A stretch of 64,000 nucleotides of DNA from an uncultured Bacteroidales bacterium (GTDB lineage: Bacteria; Bacteroidota; Bacteroidia; Bacteroidales; SZUA-534): contig CADASL010000002.1 in the NCBI GenBank assembly GCA_902790595.1, positions 325,384 through 389,383 of the forward strand, read 5' to 3'. Under the pieces are notes generated by a model that was not told where the DNA came from, made no database searches, and worked only from the letters and a program-made list of their open reading frames with translations. Position numbers and translations under genes: made by a program. Positions 55,126 to 63,019 of this stretch are shown piece after piece; within the stretch, counting starts at the first letter, position 1; the number at the start of each line of letters is the position of its first letter.

Positions 55126-56892
55126 CTTCATCGCTTCCGCAACCAGTTCGGCCACATCCTCAACGGGTGCCATTTGGGTGCGGGCAAGGGTTTTCTTGCA
55201 GAGCGGGCAGGCGGTGGCCACCACGTCGGGGTGGTTGGCGGTCAGGCTGCACATTGCTTGCTCGGCAATGCGCGCTTTATCGGCCGAAGGCAGTGTCAGG
55301 TTGGCAAGGCTGCCACCGCAGCAGAGCGAGTTCTTGCGCTCGTTGGCGGTGGTTTGCAGAGTGGCCACGCTGCCCAGGACATCGCGCGGCGGCTCATATA
55401 TGCCTGCACCGCGGCCGAGTTCGCACGGGTCGTGGTAGGCAACGGCCAGATTCTTCTTATCAACCTTTATCTTTCCACTGTCAATCAAGCGTTTAATGTA
55501 TTCGGTATGGTGCAAAATCTCAATGCCTTCGAGATTGTAGTCCTCGCGGAAAACCTTGTAGCAGATTGGGCACGACGTTACAAGCGTGCGCGCCCCGCTC
55601 TCGATAATGGACTGACGGTTTTTGTCCATCAGTTTTTGGGCGGCGGCGGTCTGCCCAGCCAGTTTCATCGGACGGCCGCAGCAAATGCCTCCGTCGGCGT
55701 CCATAAACCAGTAGCGGTCGCCCGAAGCGTTGAGAATCTTCACCATCGCGTCTTTGGTTTTGGGAACCAGGTGGCCCATACATCCTGTAAAGAACACCAC
55801 ATCAACCTTTTGCGCATCGGCGTTATTGTATTGCGGCACAAAGGTTTCGGGCGTGAAGTTCTGACGGTGGCGCAGACGGATTGCGTTCAAATCTATCCCG
55901 ACAGGGCAGACAGACTCGCATCGGCCGCACATCAGGCAGTTTTTGGCCTGCGCCGAGTGCTGCTCGTGGTTGCGGATTCGCTGAAGGAAATAGACGGCCT
56001 GCGTGTCGTGGTTGCCCACGGCGGTGTTGAGTTGGCAGCGGTCGATACAAACGCCGCAGCGCGGGCACGAGAGCACCATCACCTCCTCGAGTATCGGATT
56101 GTCGGGCTTCAACTTTATGCCCCAGTTGCGGAAGAAGATAAGCACCATCTCGGTTGGAATGTGCATATATCGGCTGAAGGGCAGACCAATGAAGAACAGG
56201 CAAAGGTCGATTGAGTAGGCCCACCAGAGCGGATACTCTATCGCCTCGAGCGGAAGCGTGGCGGCCATCAGCGAGCCGACGGTGCCTGTCAGGAATCCGC
56301 CGCTGCCGTGCAGGCCGCAGGTGGCGCTTTCGGCGAAAAGCCTCAACGGGAAAATGAGCCAGAGCGAGTAGAGCACCATCTTATCGCGCAAGCGCAGATT
56401 GGTTGTGCTCCGCATACCCACAATGCGCTTGTAGAACCGCTTGATAATGGCCACCACCACGCCCAACAGCACGAGCAGCAGCGACGCGTCCATCAGTTGC
56501 ACAAAGCCGCGGGCGAAGAAGAACGACTCGTCGTCGGGCACGAAATAGACGAAGAAAATTGGGAAATAGAACGGCGCGGCGCCGCCCATATAAATGTGCG
56601 CCTCGAAGGCTCCAATTACTATCAGCAGAAACCAACCGAAGGCCAGGCTGAAGTGCATATAGCCTAACCGCCTGTTTACCAGGAACATCTTGCGGTGGAC
56701 AAGGCTTTCAAGAAAAATCTCTTTTACGGCTTTGAGCGATTTCAGGCTGAAGAGCCCGCGCAGGATTCGCAGTTTGTCGTCGCGGTCGAAATACCAAATC
56801 CAACTTGCGTATTTCAGTATGAGATAGGCAAATAGCAGGCTCATTCCTACGGTGAACGGCAGAACGAATATGTCAAATGGTGTCGGATTCAT
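55120..56892 (-). CDS. Membrane Fe-S oxidoreductase (HdrDE/EMO-like)
   Basis: 590 residues. The N-terminal half has five or six membrane helices (about 10-30, 80-100, 130-150, 175-200, 225-255), with conserved histidines that could hold haem b. Two [4Fe-4S] sets follow (CPRCGVCIDRCQ about 278; CLMCGRCESVCP about 324) and two CCG domains (TGCMGH...GICCGRP, CPICYK; then DPCELGR...SLCCGGSL, CPLCKK). This fuses HdrE-like, HdrC-like and HdrD-like parts and matches membrane Fe-S proteins that pass electrons to menaquinone. The last gene of the operon, overlapping the previous one by 20 bases. The C-terminal codons lie in a tandem repeat. Confidence 0.88.
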   Translation of the reverse strand: MNPTPFDIFVLPFTVGMSLLFAYLILKYASWIWYFDRDDKLRILRGLFSLKSLKAVKEIFLESLVHRKMFLVNRRLGYMHFSLAFGWFLLIVIGAFEAHIYMGGAAPFYFPIFFVYFVPDDESFFFARGFVQLMDASLLLVLLGVVVAIIKRFYKRIVGMRSTTNLRLRDKMVLYSLWLIFPLRLFAESATCGLHGSGGFLTGTVGSLMAATLPLEAIEYPLWWAYSIDLCLFFIGLPFSRYMHIPTEMVLIFFRNWGIKLKPDNPILEEVMVLSCPRCGVCIDRCQLNTAVGNHDTQAVYFLQRIRNHEQHSAQAKNCLMCGRCESVCPVGIDLNAIRLRHRQNFTPETFVPQYNNADAQKVDVVFFTGCMGHLVPKTKDAMVKILNASGDRYWFMDADGGICCGRPMKLAGQTAAAQKLMDKNRQSIIESGARTLVTSCPICYKVFREDYNLEGIEILHHTEYIKRLIDSGKIKVDKKNLAVAYHDPCELGRGAGIYEPPRDVLGSVATLQTTANERKNSLCCGGSLANLTLPSADKARIAEQAMCSLTANHPDVVATACPLCKKTLARTQMAPVEDVAELVAEAMKE

Positions 56893-57214
56893 ATTTCATC
56901 AAGGCTTCGCGTGTGTTAAGAACAATGTTGCGGATATTGACGCCGCGCGGGCAGACGAGCGTGCATTTGCCGCAGAGCATACAGTTGTTGAGTTCGTTGC
57001 GCAGTTGCGTGTACTCGCCGCGCTGCAGCAGGGTGTTCAGGCGGCGAATGTTGAATGTGGGCAGCAGATTGCCCGCCGAGCAGGTGGCGGTGCAGGCTCC
57101 GCAGGCCATACAAACGCGCAGCGACGGCTCGTTCTCCAGAACCGTCCGCATTATCTCCTTGTCGTTGCGGTCGTAGTTGATACTCTGCGATTTTGCTATC
57201 TTAAAGCCCCACAT
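56873..57214 (-). CDS. HdrC-like ferredoxin subunit (short)
   Basis: 113 residues with two [4Fe-4S] motifs: CMACGACTATCSAGN (about 35-49; the last Cys followed by Ser and not Pro) and CMLCGKCTLVCPRG (about 78-91). Small iron-sulphur proteins of this type pass electrons between HdrA/B parts and partners. It overlaps the following membrane subunit by 20 bases and is separated from the hdrA-like gene by 118 bases of repeat and palindrome DNA. Confidence 0.85.
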   Translation of the reverse strand: MWGFKIAKSQSINYDRNDKEIMRTVLENEPSLRVCMACGACTATCSAGNLLPTFNIRRLNTLLQRGEYTQLRNELNNCMLCGKCTLVCPRGVNIRNIVLNTREALMKYESDTI

Positions 57215-57219
57215 TTCTT

Positions 57220-57262
57220 AATGTTTAGAGTTTAGAAGTTTAGAGTTTAGAAGTTGTTGGTA
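57220..57262. repeat. TTTAGAGTTTAGAAG tandem repeat after the HdrA-like gene
   Basis: Two copies of AGAGTTTAGAAGTTT-like units in the 118-base gap between the second HdrC-like gene and the HdrA-like gene. Confidence 0.8.
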
Positions 57263-57286
57263 TTGTTTTAAATTTTCCTTTTTCCA

Positions 57287-57314
57287 GTAGAGACGTAGCG
57301 CGCTACGTCTCTAC
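57287..57314. repeat. 28-bp perfect palindrome inside the Hdr-like operon
   Basis: The arms are GTAGAGACGTAGCG and CGCTACGTCTCTAC, joined without a loop. It lies about 18 bases past the HdrA-like stop and has no T-run, so it is unlike a simple terminator. Confidence 0.9.
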
Positions 57315-57332
57315 AATTTCAATTTTCAATTC

Positions 57333-58364
57333 CTAATTTCTACCTCCCAAATATTCGTGAATCGAAATCGCCGCGGCGCGGGCGTTGGCAATGGTGTCGA
57401 TAATGTTCATTGGGGCGGTGCAGGCGCCAGCGGTGAACACGCCAGGCAGGTTGGTGCTGTTGTAGCGCGTGTAGTTGTCGGCCGAGCGGAAGAAGCGGTT
57501 TGCACCGCGCTCAATGCCGAGCGCACGGGCCACGGGCTCGTCGGTGTCGGCTTCCATTCCGCACATCAGCACAAGCAGGTCGGTGCGCATATGCAGGGGC
57601 TTGCCAATGAGCGTGTCTTCGGCTTTAATCTGAATCTCGCCGTCAAGGTTGGCGGCCGCCTCCGAAATCTTGCCACGCACAAATGTCACCTTCCATTTCT
57701 CCTGCGCCTCGCGGTAAAGTTCCTCATAGTAAGGCCCGAACATTCGAATGTCCATATAGAAGCAGAAGACCTCGGTTTCGGGGTGGCGGCGTTTGATTTC
57801 GATTGCCTGTTTCACGGCCGTCACGCAGCAAACCTTTGAGCAGTAATGGTTTCCCACTTTCTCGTCGCGCGAGCCAATGCAGTGCAGCAGAATCACCCGC
57901 CGCGGCACTTCGCCTTTCACGTTCTTGAGAGCGTTGTTTTTCAGCATCGCCTCGAGTTCGAAACTGTTTATCACGCCAGGATAGATTCCGTAGCCGTACT
58001 CCTCCTTGCGCACGGCGTCGAAAAGGCGGTAGCCTGTGGCCATCAACACGGCGTCGGCGTCAATCGTCTGTCCGCTGTCTGTTTTCAGCGCAAAGCGATT
58101 GTCAATCTGCTTGCAGTCAGCCACTTGCGTGTTGGTCAGAATTTCGATATTCGGATTTTTGACGTGCGAGAGCATCTCCTGCAGCACCTCGTCGGCGGGG
58201 CGCTTATCGGGGAAAAGATTGTACATCAGCCTCAAATGGCCGCCCAGTTCACTCTCTTTTTCGATTAGCCACACGTGGTGCCCGAGCCCCGCAAGGCTTG
58301 CCGCAGCCTCAATTCCAGCGGGTCCGCCGCCAATTATTGCTATGTTTTTCTGTTGCATAATCAT
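57333..58364 (-). CDS. HdrA-like flavoprotein
   Basis: 343 residues. FAD-binding fold at the N-terminus (IAIIGGGPAGIEAAASLAG, about 6-24). The HdrA-specific stretch CIGSRDEKVGNHYCSKVCC (about 177-196) may hold a cluster or flavin contact, followed by FYMDIRMFG. The C-terminus has GVFTAGACTAPMNI with ANARAAAISI. It is short: the N-terminal ferredoxin-type and C-terminal 4Fe-4S additions of methanogen HdrA are missing. The ATG at 58364 overlaps the preceding stop by one base (TGATG). A central electron-bifurcating role is possible but unproved. Confidence 0.88.
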   Translation of the reverse strand: MIMQQKNIAIIGGGPAGIEAAASLAGLGHHVWLIEKESELGGHLRLMYNLFPDKRPADEVLQEMLSHVKNPNIEILTNTQVADCKQIDNRFALKTDSGQTIDADAVLMATGYRLFDAVRKEEYGYGIYPGVINSFELEAMLKNNALKNVKGEVPRRVILLHCIGSRDEKVGNHYCSKVCCVTAVKQAIEIKRRHPETEVFCFYMDIRMFGPYYEELYREAQEKWKVTFVRGKISEAAANLDGEIQIKAEDTLIGKPLHMRTDLLVLMCGMEADTDEPVARALGIERGANRFFRSADNYTRYNSTNLPGVFTAGACTAPMNIIDTIANARAAAISIHEYLGGRN

Positions 58365-59395
58365 CAATGTTTTTTGCCCGTCCATTTGTCGCGCGGTGTG
58401 TATTGAATGCCCATCTTGTCGAGCAGCGGCTCCACGGGCACTTGGTGCATCTGCAGGCCGAGTTCCCACGGGTCGTAGCCCAGCACAAGGCCCGCCATCT
58501 CCTCGTAGGTGAGCGACGGAATGCCCTGTCCGTCAGCGCCGTAGGTGGTACCTTCCATCTGTTGGATTGTGTATTGCCAGCGGTCGAGAAACATTGCGCA
58601 GCCAGGGCAGTTGGCCACAATGAAATCGGGCTTGTAGGGCGCCATCGACTCGAATTTCTTCTTCGAGTTGGCCACCGAGTAGCCGCGGTTGGCCATCACC
58701 AGATAGTTGCGGAAGCCGAAACCGCAGCAGTGGCGGCGTTCGGGGTAGTCAATAGGGGTGCCGCCCCACGCCTCAACCATTCCCGTGAGCACGCGCGGAA
58801 ACTCGGCTCCGCCCACGCCTTTGGTGGGGAACATCTTGGCATAGTGGCAGCCAATGTGGTCAACCACCTTCAGCGGCTCGCCAGTTTTCACATTCACCAG
58901 CGGGCGAGTCATTTGCGCGGCAATCTCGTTGCGGAATTTGTATATGGTGTCCGACGTGTGGGCAATGTTTTTCGGTTTTTTGAACTCGCGGCGCGTGGCG
59001 TCCCACAGATATTGGCGCACTCGGGCCTCCTCTTCGGGATATTCCTCCCAAGTGTGCAGCAGTTCGGTGTAGAGCCCGAACGACGTGACGCACGAAATGG
59101 CCATATTCTCGTATCCCGCCTCGGTCATCAGCGCAAAATGGCGCGCAACGACGGTTTCGGTGGTCTGCAGCGGCACCAGGTCAGAGTGGTAGGCAATGCC
59201 CGTGCAGGTGGTGTGGTTGGGGTCGTCGAAAAGGTCCTTGCCCAACTTGTCGCGCATAATGTTGAGATAGGCGCGCTCCGACGCGGGGAAGAACGTCTGC
59301 CGAATGCAACTCCGACAGTAGTAGTAGTGGTCGTCGGCTATATCTTTCTGATATTTAGCCCACAAGTTCTGTTTTGCAACGCATTGTTCACTCAT
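58364..59395 (-). CDS. HdrB-like CCG-domain subunit
   Basis: 343 residues with CCG-type cysteine sets: YYYCRSC (about 27), TTCTGIAYHSDLVP, HIGCHYAKMF (about 185), RHCCGFGF (about 230) and NCPGCAMF (about 270). HdrB normally carries non-cubane Fe-S clusters that reduce a disulfide. The substrate cannot be CoM-S-S-CoB in this organism unless it makes those cofactors, for which no gene is seen. It overlaps the preceding gene by 8 bases. Confidence 0.85.
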   Translation of the reverse strand: MSEQCVAKQNLWAKYQKDIADDHYYYCRSCIRQTFFPASERAYLNIMRDKLGKDLFDDPNHTTCTGIAYHSDLVPLQTTETVVARHFALMTEAGYENMAISCVTSFGLYTELLHTWEEYPEEEARVRQYLWDATRREFKKPKNIAHTSDTIYKFRNEIAAQMTRPLVNVKTGEPLKVVDHIGCHYAKMFPTKGVGGAEFPRVLTGMVEAWGGTPIDYPERRHCCGFGFRNYLVMANRGYSVANSKKKFESMAPYKPDFIVANCPGCAMFLDRWQYTIQQMEGTTYGADGQGIPSLTYEEMAGLVLGYDPWELGLQMHQVPVEPLLDKMGIQYTPRDKWTGKKH

Positions 59396-60083
59396 CGTAG
59401 TCGGAATTTGTTTTGAAAACCATATTCAGATAGTCGCCGTTCTCAATATCGACGCCCATCTCCTTGGCCTTCTCGGCCGAATATTTCTCAATGCAGTCAT
59501 ACATCTCGGTTCCGCCCGTCACATCGAATATTCGCTTGAGTTCGTCAAGGTTTTTTTGGTCGATTTTGCGCAGCGGGCCCGCACCCTCTTTCTTGTACGG
59601 AATGTCCAACTTGGCCATAAACTCCTCGGTGTTGTTGTAGATACTCTCCCAGTTGGGGCCCTGCTCGGGGTGCATCCAGGGTGTGACAATGTCGGGATAG
59701 ACGCAGTAGCCGCGCTCCAGAATGCTCTGCCCCACGGTGCGCTTGATTGCAAACTGCTGACGGCCCTTCTCCGAGCAGGTGAAGTAGCCCAGTTTGACCG
59801 ACAGTTTGCGCAGCGCCTGAATGACGAATCCAGGCGTGTTTCCGCGCGGACAGCGGGTTTTACAACTCATACACTGCCCGCAGTACCAAATGGTTTCCGA
59901 TTTCAGAAGGGCCTCAATCACGGCCTCGTCTTTCTTCTGCACCTCGTCCACAATGCGGCGCGGGTCGTAGTCGTAGAACTCGGCGGCAGGGCACACGCCC
60001 GTGCACATTCCGCAGTTCATACAGGCGTTCAGTCCCTCGACAAAACGCACATCTTCCATCAATTGGTCGTAAAGTTTGCCCAT
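59388..60083 (-). CDS. HdrC-like 4Fe-4S subunit
   Basis: 231 residues. Two clusters: CMNCGMCTGVCP (about 21-32) and CGQCMSCKTRCPRG (about 67-80). The rest, with LRKLSVKLGYFTCSE and a C-terminal unassigned stretch of about 120 residues, is longer than typical HdrC. First gene of the operon. A TACTTTTG box (60109-60102, minus) precedes it closely; a GTG two codons upstream is possible, but ATG 60083 follows GGTGGGT. Confidence 0.85.
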   Translation of the reverse strand: MGKLYDQLMEDVRFVEGLNACMNCGMCTGVCPAAEFYDYDPRRIVDEVQKKDEAVIEALLKSETIWYCGQCMSCKTRCPRGNTPGFVIQALRKLSVKLGYFTCSEKGRQQFAIKRTVGQSILERGYCVYPDIVTPWMHPEQGPNWESIYNNTEEFMAKLDIPYKKEGAGPLRKIDQKNLDELKRIFDVTGGTEMYDCIEKYSAEKAKEMGVDIENGDYLNMVFKTNSDYDE

Positions 60084-60174
60084 ACCCACCTATTAACGCT
60101 GCAAAAGTAGGGGTTAATAGGCAGACGCGATAGCCATTTTATGCCTAAAAAAAGGTGGTATTTATACTACCTGT

Positions 60175-60235
60175 GTGAAGGATTGAAGTCCCGATAGCTA
60201 TCGGGATGAAGGATTGAGGGATTGAACAACTGAAG
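60175..60235. repeat. GGATTGAAG tandem repeat with second palindrome copy
   Basis: GAAGGATTGA units repeat about four times around a second copy of TCCCGATAGCTATCGGGA (60189-60206), identical to 55092-55109. They lie between the Hdr-like operon promoter and the DUF3037-like stop. Confidence 0.88.
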
Positions 60236-60269
60236 CTGGGGTTTACCGGACGCAGTTCCTTCAATGTGT

Positions 60270-60623
60270 TCACGCTGTCGGTTTATTCTGTACGTAATTG
60301 TTATACAGCCATTTCTGATTTATGCCCGTATTTGATGTGTCAATGTCTTGAATGGGCGAAAAAGCGATAAGATTGTTGGAATAGCGCGTCAGATAAAGAA
60401 GCGCATCAACCGAATCGATGTTCTGCAAATCGTTGCGGATAATACGCGAAATTGCCTCATACTCTTTCGGTGTGTAGAGTTGTTTCAGCACATTGAGCTT
60501 TTTCCGCGAATACTGCACGCTGAGTTTATCGCCATCAACTGTGATTATGCCAACACTCAACCGTTCGGTGATTTCAGGACGGATGACAGCATAAATGATG
60601 CTATATCTTATCTTATTTTCCAT
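60270..60623 (-). CDS. DUF3037-like small protein
   Basis: 117 residues. The opening RYSIIYAVIRPEITERLSVG and GIITVDGDKLSVQYS fit the DUF3037 family. No membrane helix. It overlaps the HipA-like gene by 11 bases, and such pairs are known. It may act as a partner of the kinase-like protein. AT-rich compared with its surroundings. Confidence 0.65.
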   Translation of the reverse strand: MENKIRYSIIYAVIRPEITERLSVGIITVDGDKLSVQYSRKKLNVLKQLYTPKEYEAISRIIRNDLQNIDSVDALLYLTRYSNNLIAFSPIQDIDTSNTGINQKWLYNNYVQNKPTA

Positions 60624-61425
60624 AATTACTATTTGACATCAAGCATTCAACAAAATTCTGCCAGGTTTCTTCAATCCATTGAGTTGCAAAGAGTTCATCA
60701 ATTTTCAATGCGACTTTATCTGCCGACACCGACCATTCCTTAGGCATCGTCTGCAAAACCGCTTTTTGTTTCTTTCCCCGACCAATGCATTTATAATAAT
60801 CTTTTTCAAGCAATTGCACGTTTTGAAAAAGAGTCTTTGGCGAAACCGCTTTGCATATATGTGCGAATATGTCAGCACAAAGAATGCTGTCAGTTTCAGT
60901 CAGTTGCGACAGCGGATTGTCAAACAGCACGTTATTTAGCACTCCTCCGTAGTCAATCGAAATAATTTGCTCGGTTTCAACATTATACAGCAGATTTGCG
61001 TTGTTGCACGTTCGGTCTTCGTTGGCAATCCAAAAATCGAAAAGCGCAATCTTAAGCAATTGATAAAGAGTGTCTTTATTCGGTGTTACCTGTTTGTAGG
61101 TGGTGGATGCGACATCAAGCACATTTTCCATTTTCCGGAATCCGATTGCAGGTGCGCCAATGCTGTGCGAAACGCTATTGTTCCAATGATTAGGCTTGAT
61201 ATTTACAATAGCAACCGGTGGCGTATTCAAATTCCACGCATCCGCCATTTGCGCGCCAATCAGTTCACACGCCAACTTGTAGGCGATGGTTGAATTTGGC
61301 CGCATATACTTGCAGATGTACTGCTGCATATCAGAGCACAACACAAGCACAGGACGGTCACCCGTCTCGTAAACAAAGGAAACATCCTGAATACTATGCA
61401 AATACGAAATGCTCATAACGAGCAT
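60613..61425 (-). CDS. HipA-like kinase-fold protein
   Basis: 270 residues. The middle part resembles HipA-family kinases: IAYKLACELIGAQMADAW (about 45), ALFDFWIANEDRTCNNANLL (about 130, compare the HipA DxxxxNxDRxxxN catalytic loop) and IISIDYGGVL (about 153, compare the metal-binding D of the DFG-like motif). No N-terminal HipA subdomain or HipB-type repressor is seen. The DUF3037-like gene overlaps its 3' end. It could be a toxin-like kinase or a defence gene. An alternate start three codons in (ATG 61416) is equally possible. Confidence 0.68.
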   Translation of the reverse strand: MLVMSISYLHSIQDVSFVYETGDRPVLVLCSDMQQYICKYMRPNSTIAYKLACELIGAQMADAWNLNTPPVAIVNIKPNHWNNSVSHSIGAPAIGFRKMENVLDVASTTYKQVTPNKDTLYQLLKIALFDFWIANEDRTCNNANLLYNVETEQIISIDYGGVLNNVLFDNPLSQLTETDSILCADIFAHICKAVSPKTLFQNVQLLEKDYYKCIGRGKKQKAVLQTMPKEWSVSADKVALKIDELFATQWIEETWQNFVECLMSNSNYGK

Positions 61426-61490
61426 AAAAATACAGAAAATTTTCCTACCGCAAAACAGGGCTTACAAAAGAACCTTTTACAGTTCTTCTG

Positions 61491-62801
61491 CTATTTCCCA
61501 AAGTGATAGTGCGGGCCGAAGCGCTCGAAAGCCGCGCGGTCAAGCTCCTCTTGAACGCTCGGGTGCGCAACGCTGGTAATCAGCTTGGCGCGCTCCTGCA
61601 TTGTGCGTCCGTAAAGGTTCACAGCGCCAAACTCAGTCACAAACCAGTGAATGTGGAACCGTGTTGTAACCACGCTTGCGCCCGGTGTCAGAGTAGGCAC
61701 AATCTTGCTAACGCCCTTCTTGGTCATCGAAGGCATTGCAATGATGGCCTTTCCACCCTTTGCACGCGACGCACCATATATAAAGTCGATTTGGCCGCCC
61801 GCGCCCGAGAACTGCTTGGTACCGATGGAGTCGGCGCAAACCTGGCCGGTCAGGTCAATCTCGATGGCCGAGTTGATGGCCGTCATTTTCGGCTGCTGAG
61901 CAATAATGAACGGGTCGTTGGTATAGGCCACATCCTGCATCAGCACCTGCGGGTTGTTATCGACAAACTTGTAAACGTTGTTCGAGCCGAGCAGGAATGT
62001 CGATACAATCTTGCCACGGTCGAGAGCCTTGTTGGCGCCTGTGATGACGCCCTTCTCAACCAGCCGCAGCACGCCGTCGGCAAACATCTCGGTGTGGATG
62101 CCAAGGTCCTTGTGGTTGCCAAGGCAGGCCAGAGTGGCGTTCGGCAGCGAGCCGATGCCCAGCTGCAGGCAGGCGCCGTCCTCAATCAGCTCGGCGCAAT
62201 GGCGGCCAATGGCAAGGTCGGTCTCGCTGGGCTCCTCATAGAATTTCTCGATGAGCGGAGAATCGTCTTGCACAAAAATATTTATGCGGCTCATATGAAT
62301 CATTGCCTGGCCAAAAGCGCGCGGCGCGTTGCTGTTGACAACGGCAATCACGCAGTCGGCAACCTCCATTGCCGCCAGGCAGGCATCGACCGATGCGCCA
62401 AGCGACACAAAGCCGTGCTCGTCGGGCGGGCAGACCTGAATCATTGCCACATTGCAGGGCAGATAGCCCTCGCGGTAAAGCCGTGCGGCCTCACCCAAAA
62501 ACACCGGAATGTAGTCGGCATAGCCAGCTTGCACATTCTTGCGCGTGTTGGCACCAACGAAAAATCCGTCGTGCTGGAACACACCCTCAAACTCCGGTGC
62601 CGAATAAGGCGCCTCGCCCTCGGTGTGGAAGTGATGAATATGAACATCTTTCAACTCGCCGCGTCGTCCGCGCTCACACATTGCCTTAATCAGCACCTGC
62701 GGCGCATTGCCGATGGCGCTCAAATGCACGTGGTCGCCCGATTTGATGACCTTCACAGCCTCCTCGGCCGAAACGAAATTGATTTTAGTATTATTATTCA
62801 T
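61491..62801 (-). CDS. Acetyl-CoA hydrolase/4-hydroxybutyrate CoA-transferase family protein
   Basis: 436 residues. Family I CoA-transferase fold with LGIGSLPNATLACLG (about 208-222), the catalytic-Glu region AINSAIEIDLTGQV (about 309), FSGAGGQIDFIYGASRAKGG (about 333) and FVTEFGAVNLYGRT. Relatives (Cat1/Cat2/AbfT) move CoA between acetyl-CoA and succinate, butyrate or 4-hydroxybutyrate. The ATG at 62801 is far downstream of another in-frame ATG (62957), but a TACTTTTG (62843-62836, minus) starts transcription only about 30 bases before it. The substrate cannot be fixed by reading. Confidence 0.85.
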   Translation of the reverse strand: MNNNTKINFVSAEEAVKVIKSGDHVHLSAIGNAPQVLIKAMCERGRRGELKDVHIHHFHTEGEAPYSAPEFEGVFQHDGFFVGANTRKNVQAGYADYIPVFLGEAARLYREGYLPCNVAMIQVCPPDEHGFVSLGASVDACLAAMEVADCVIAVVNSNAPRAFGQAMIHMSRINIFVQDDSPLIEKFYEEPSETDLAIGRHCAELIEDGACLQLGIGSLPNATLACLGNHKDLGIHTEMFADGVLRLVEKGVITGANKALDRGKIVSTFLLGSNNVYKFVDNNPQVLMQDVAYTNDPFIIAQQPKMTAINSAIEIDLTGQVCADSIGTKQFSGAGGQIDFIYGASRAKGGKAIIAMPSMTKKGVSKIVPTLTPGASVVTTRFHIHWFVTEFGAVNLYGRTMQERAKLITSVAHPSVQEELDRAAFERFGPHYHFGK

Positions 62802-63019
62802 CGTTATTGTATTATTATGCGTTAATAATCGACCGCAAAAGTATATTTTTTTTCGATTGTTGTAATCTAAAGACGAAAATATTAGAAAAAAGCGTAAAAC
62901 GCTGATACTGAAACAATATTCACTTAACAACCCGTAATTGAGCAGATAATCGGACAAGCCGGAAACGGCACCGGAAGTTCAAAACCTGCCGCTTGCAACT
63001 TTTTTCGTGCAAATTTCGC

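Noticed and set aside
58367-59416. Open frame antisense to the HdrB-like gene (about 350 codons)
   Set aside because: Shadow of a conserved cysteine-rich gene; no motif or promoter of its own.
61503-62825. Long open frame antisense to the CoA-transferase gene (440 codons)
   Set aside because: It mirrors a gene with strong family motifs, and its own product has no recognisable domain and a shadow-like composition.
62802-62957. Longer start for the CoA-transferase
   Set aside because: The added residues are hydrophobic and unconserved and lie upstream of the predicted transcription start.
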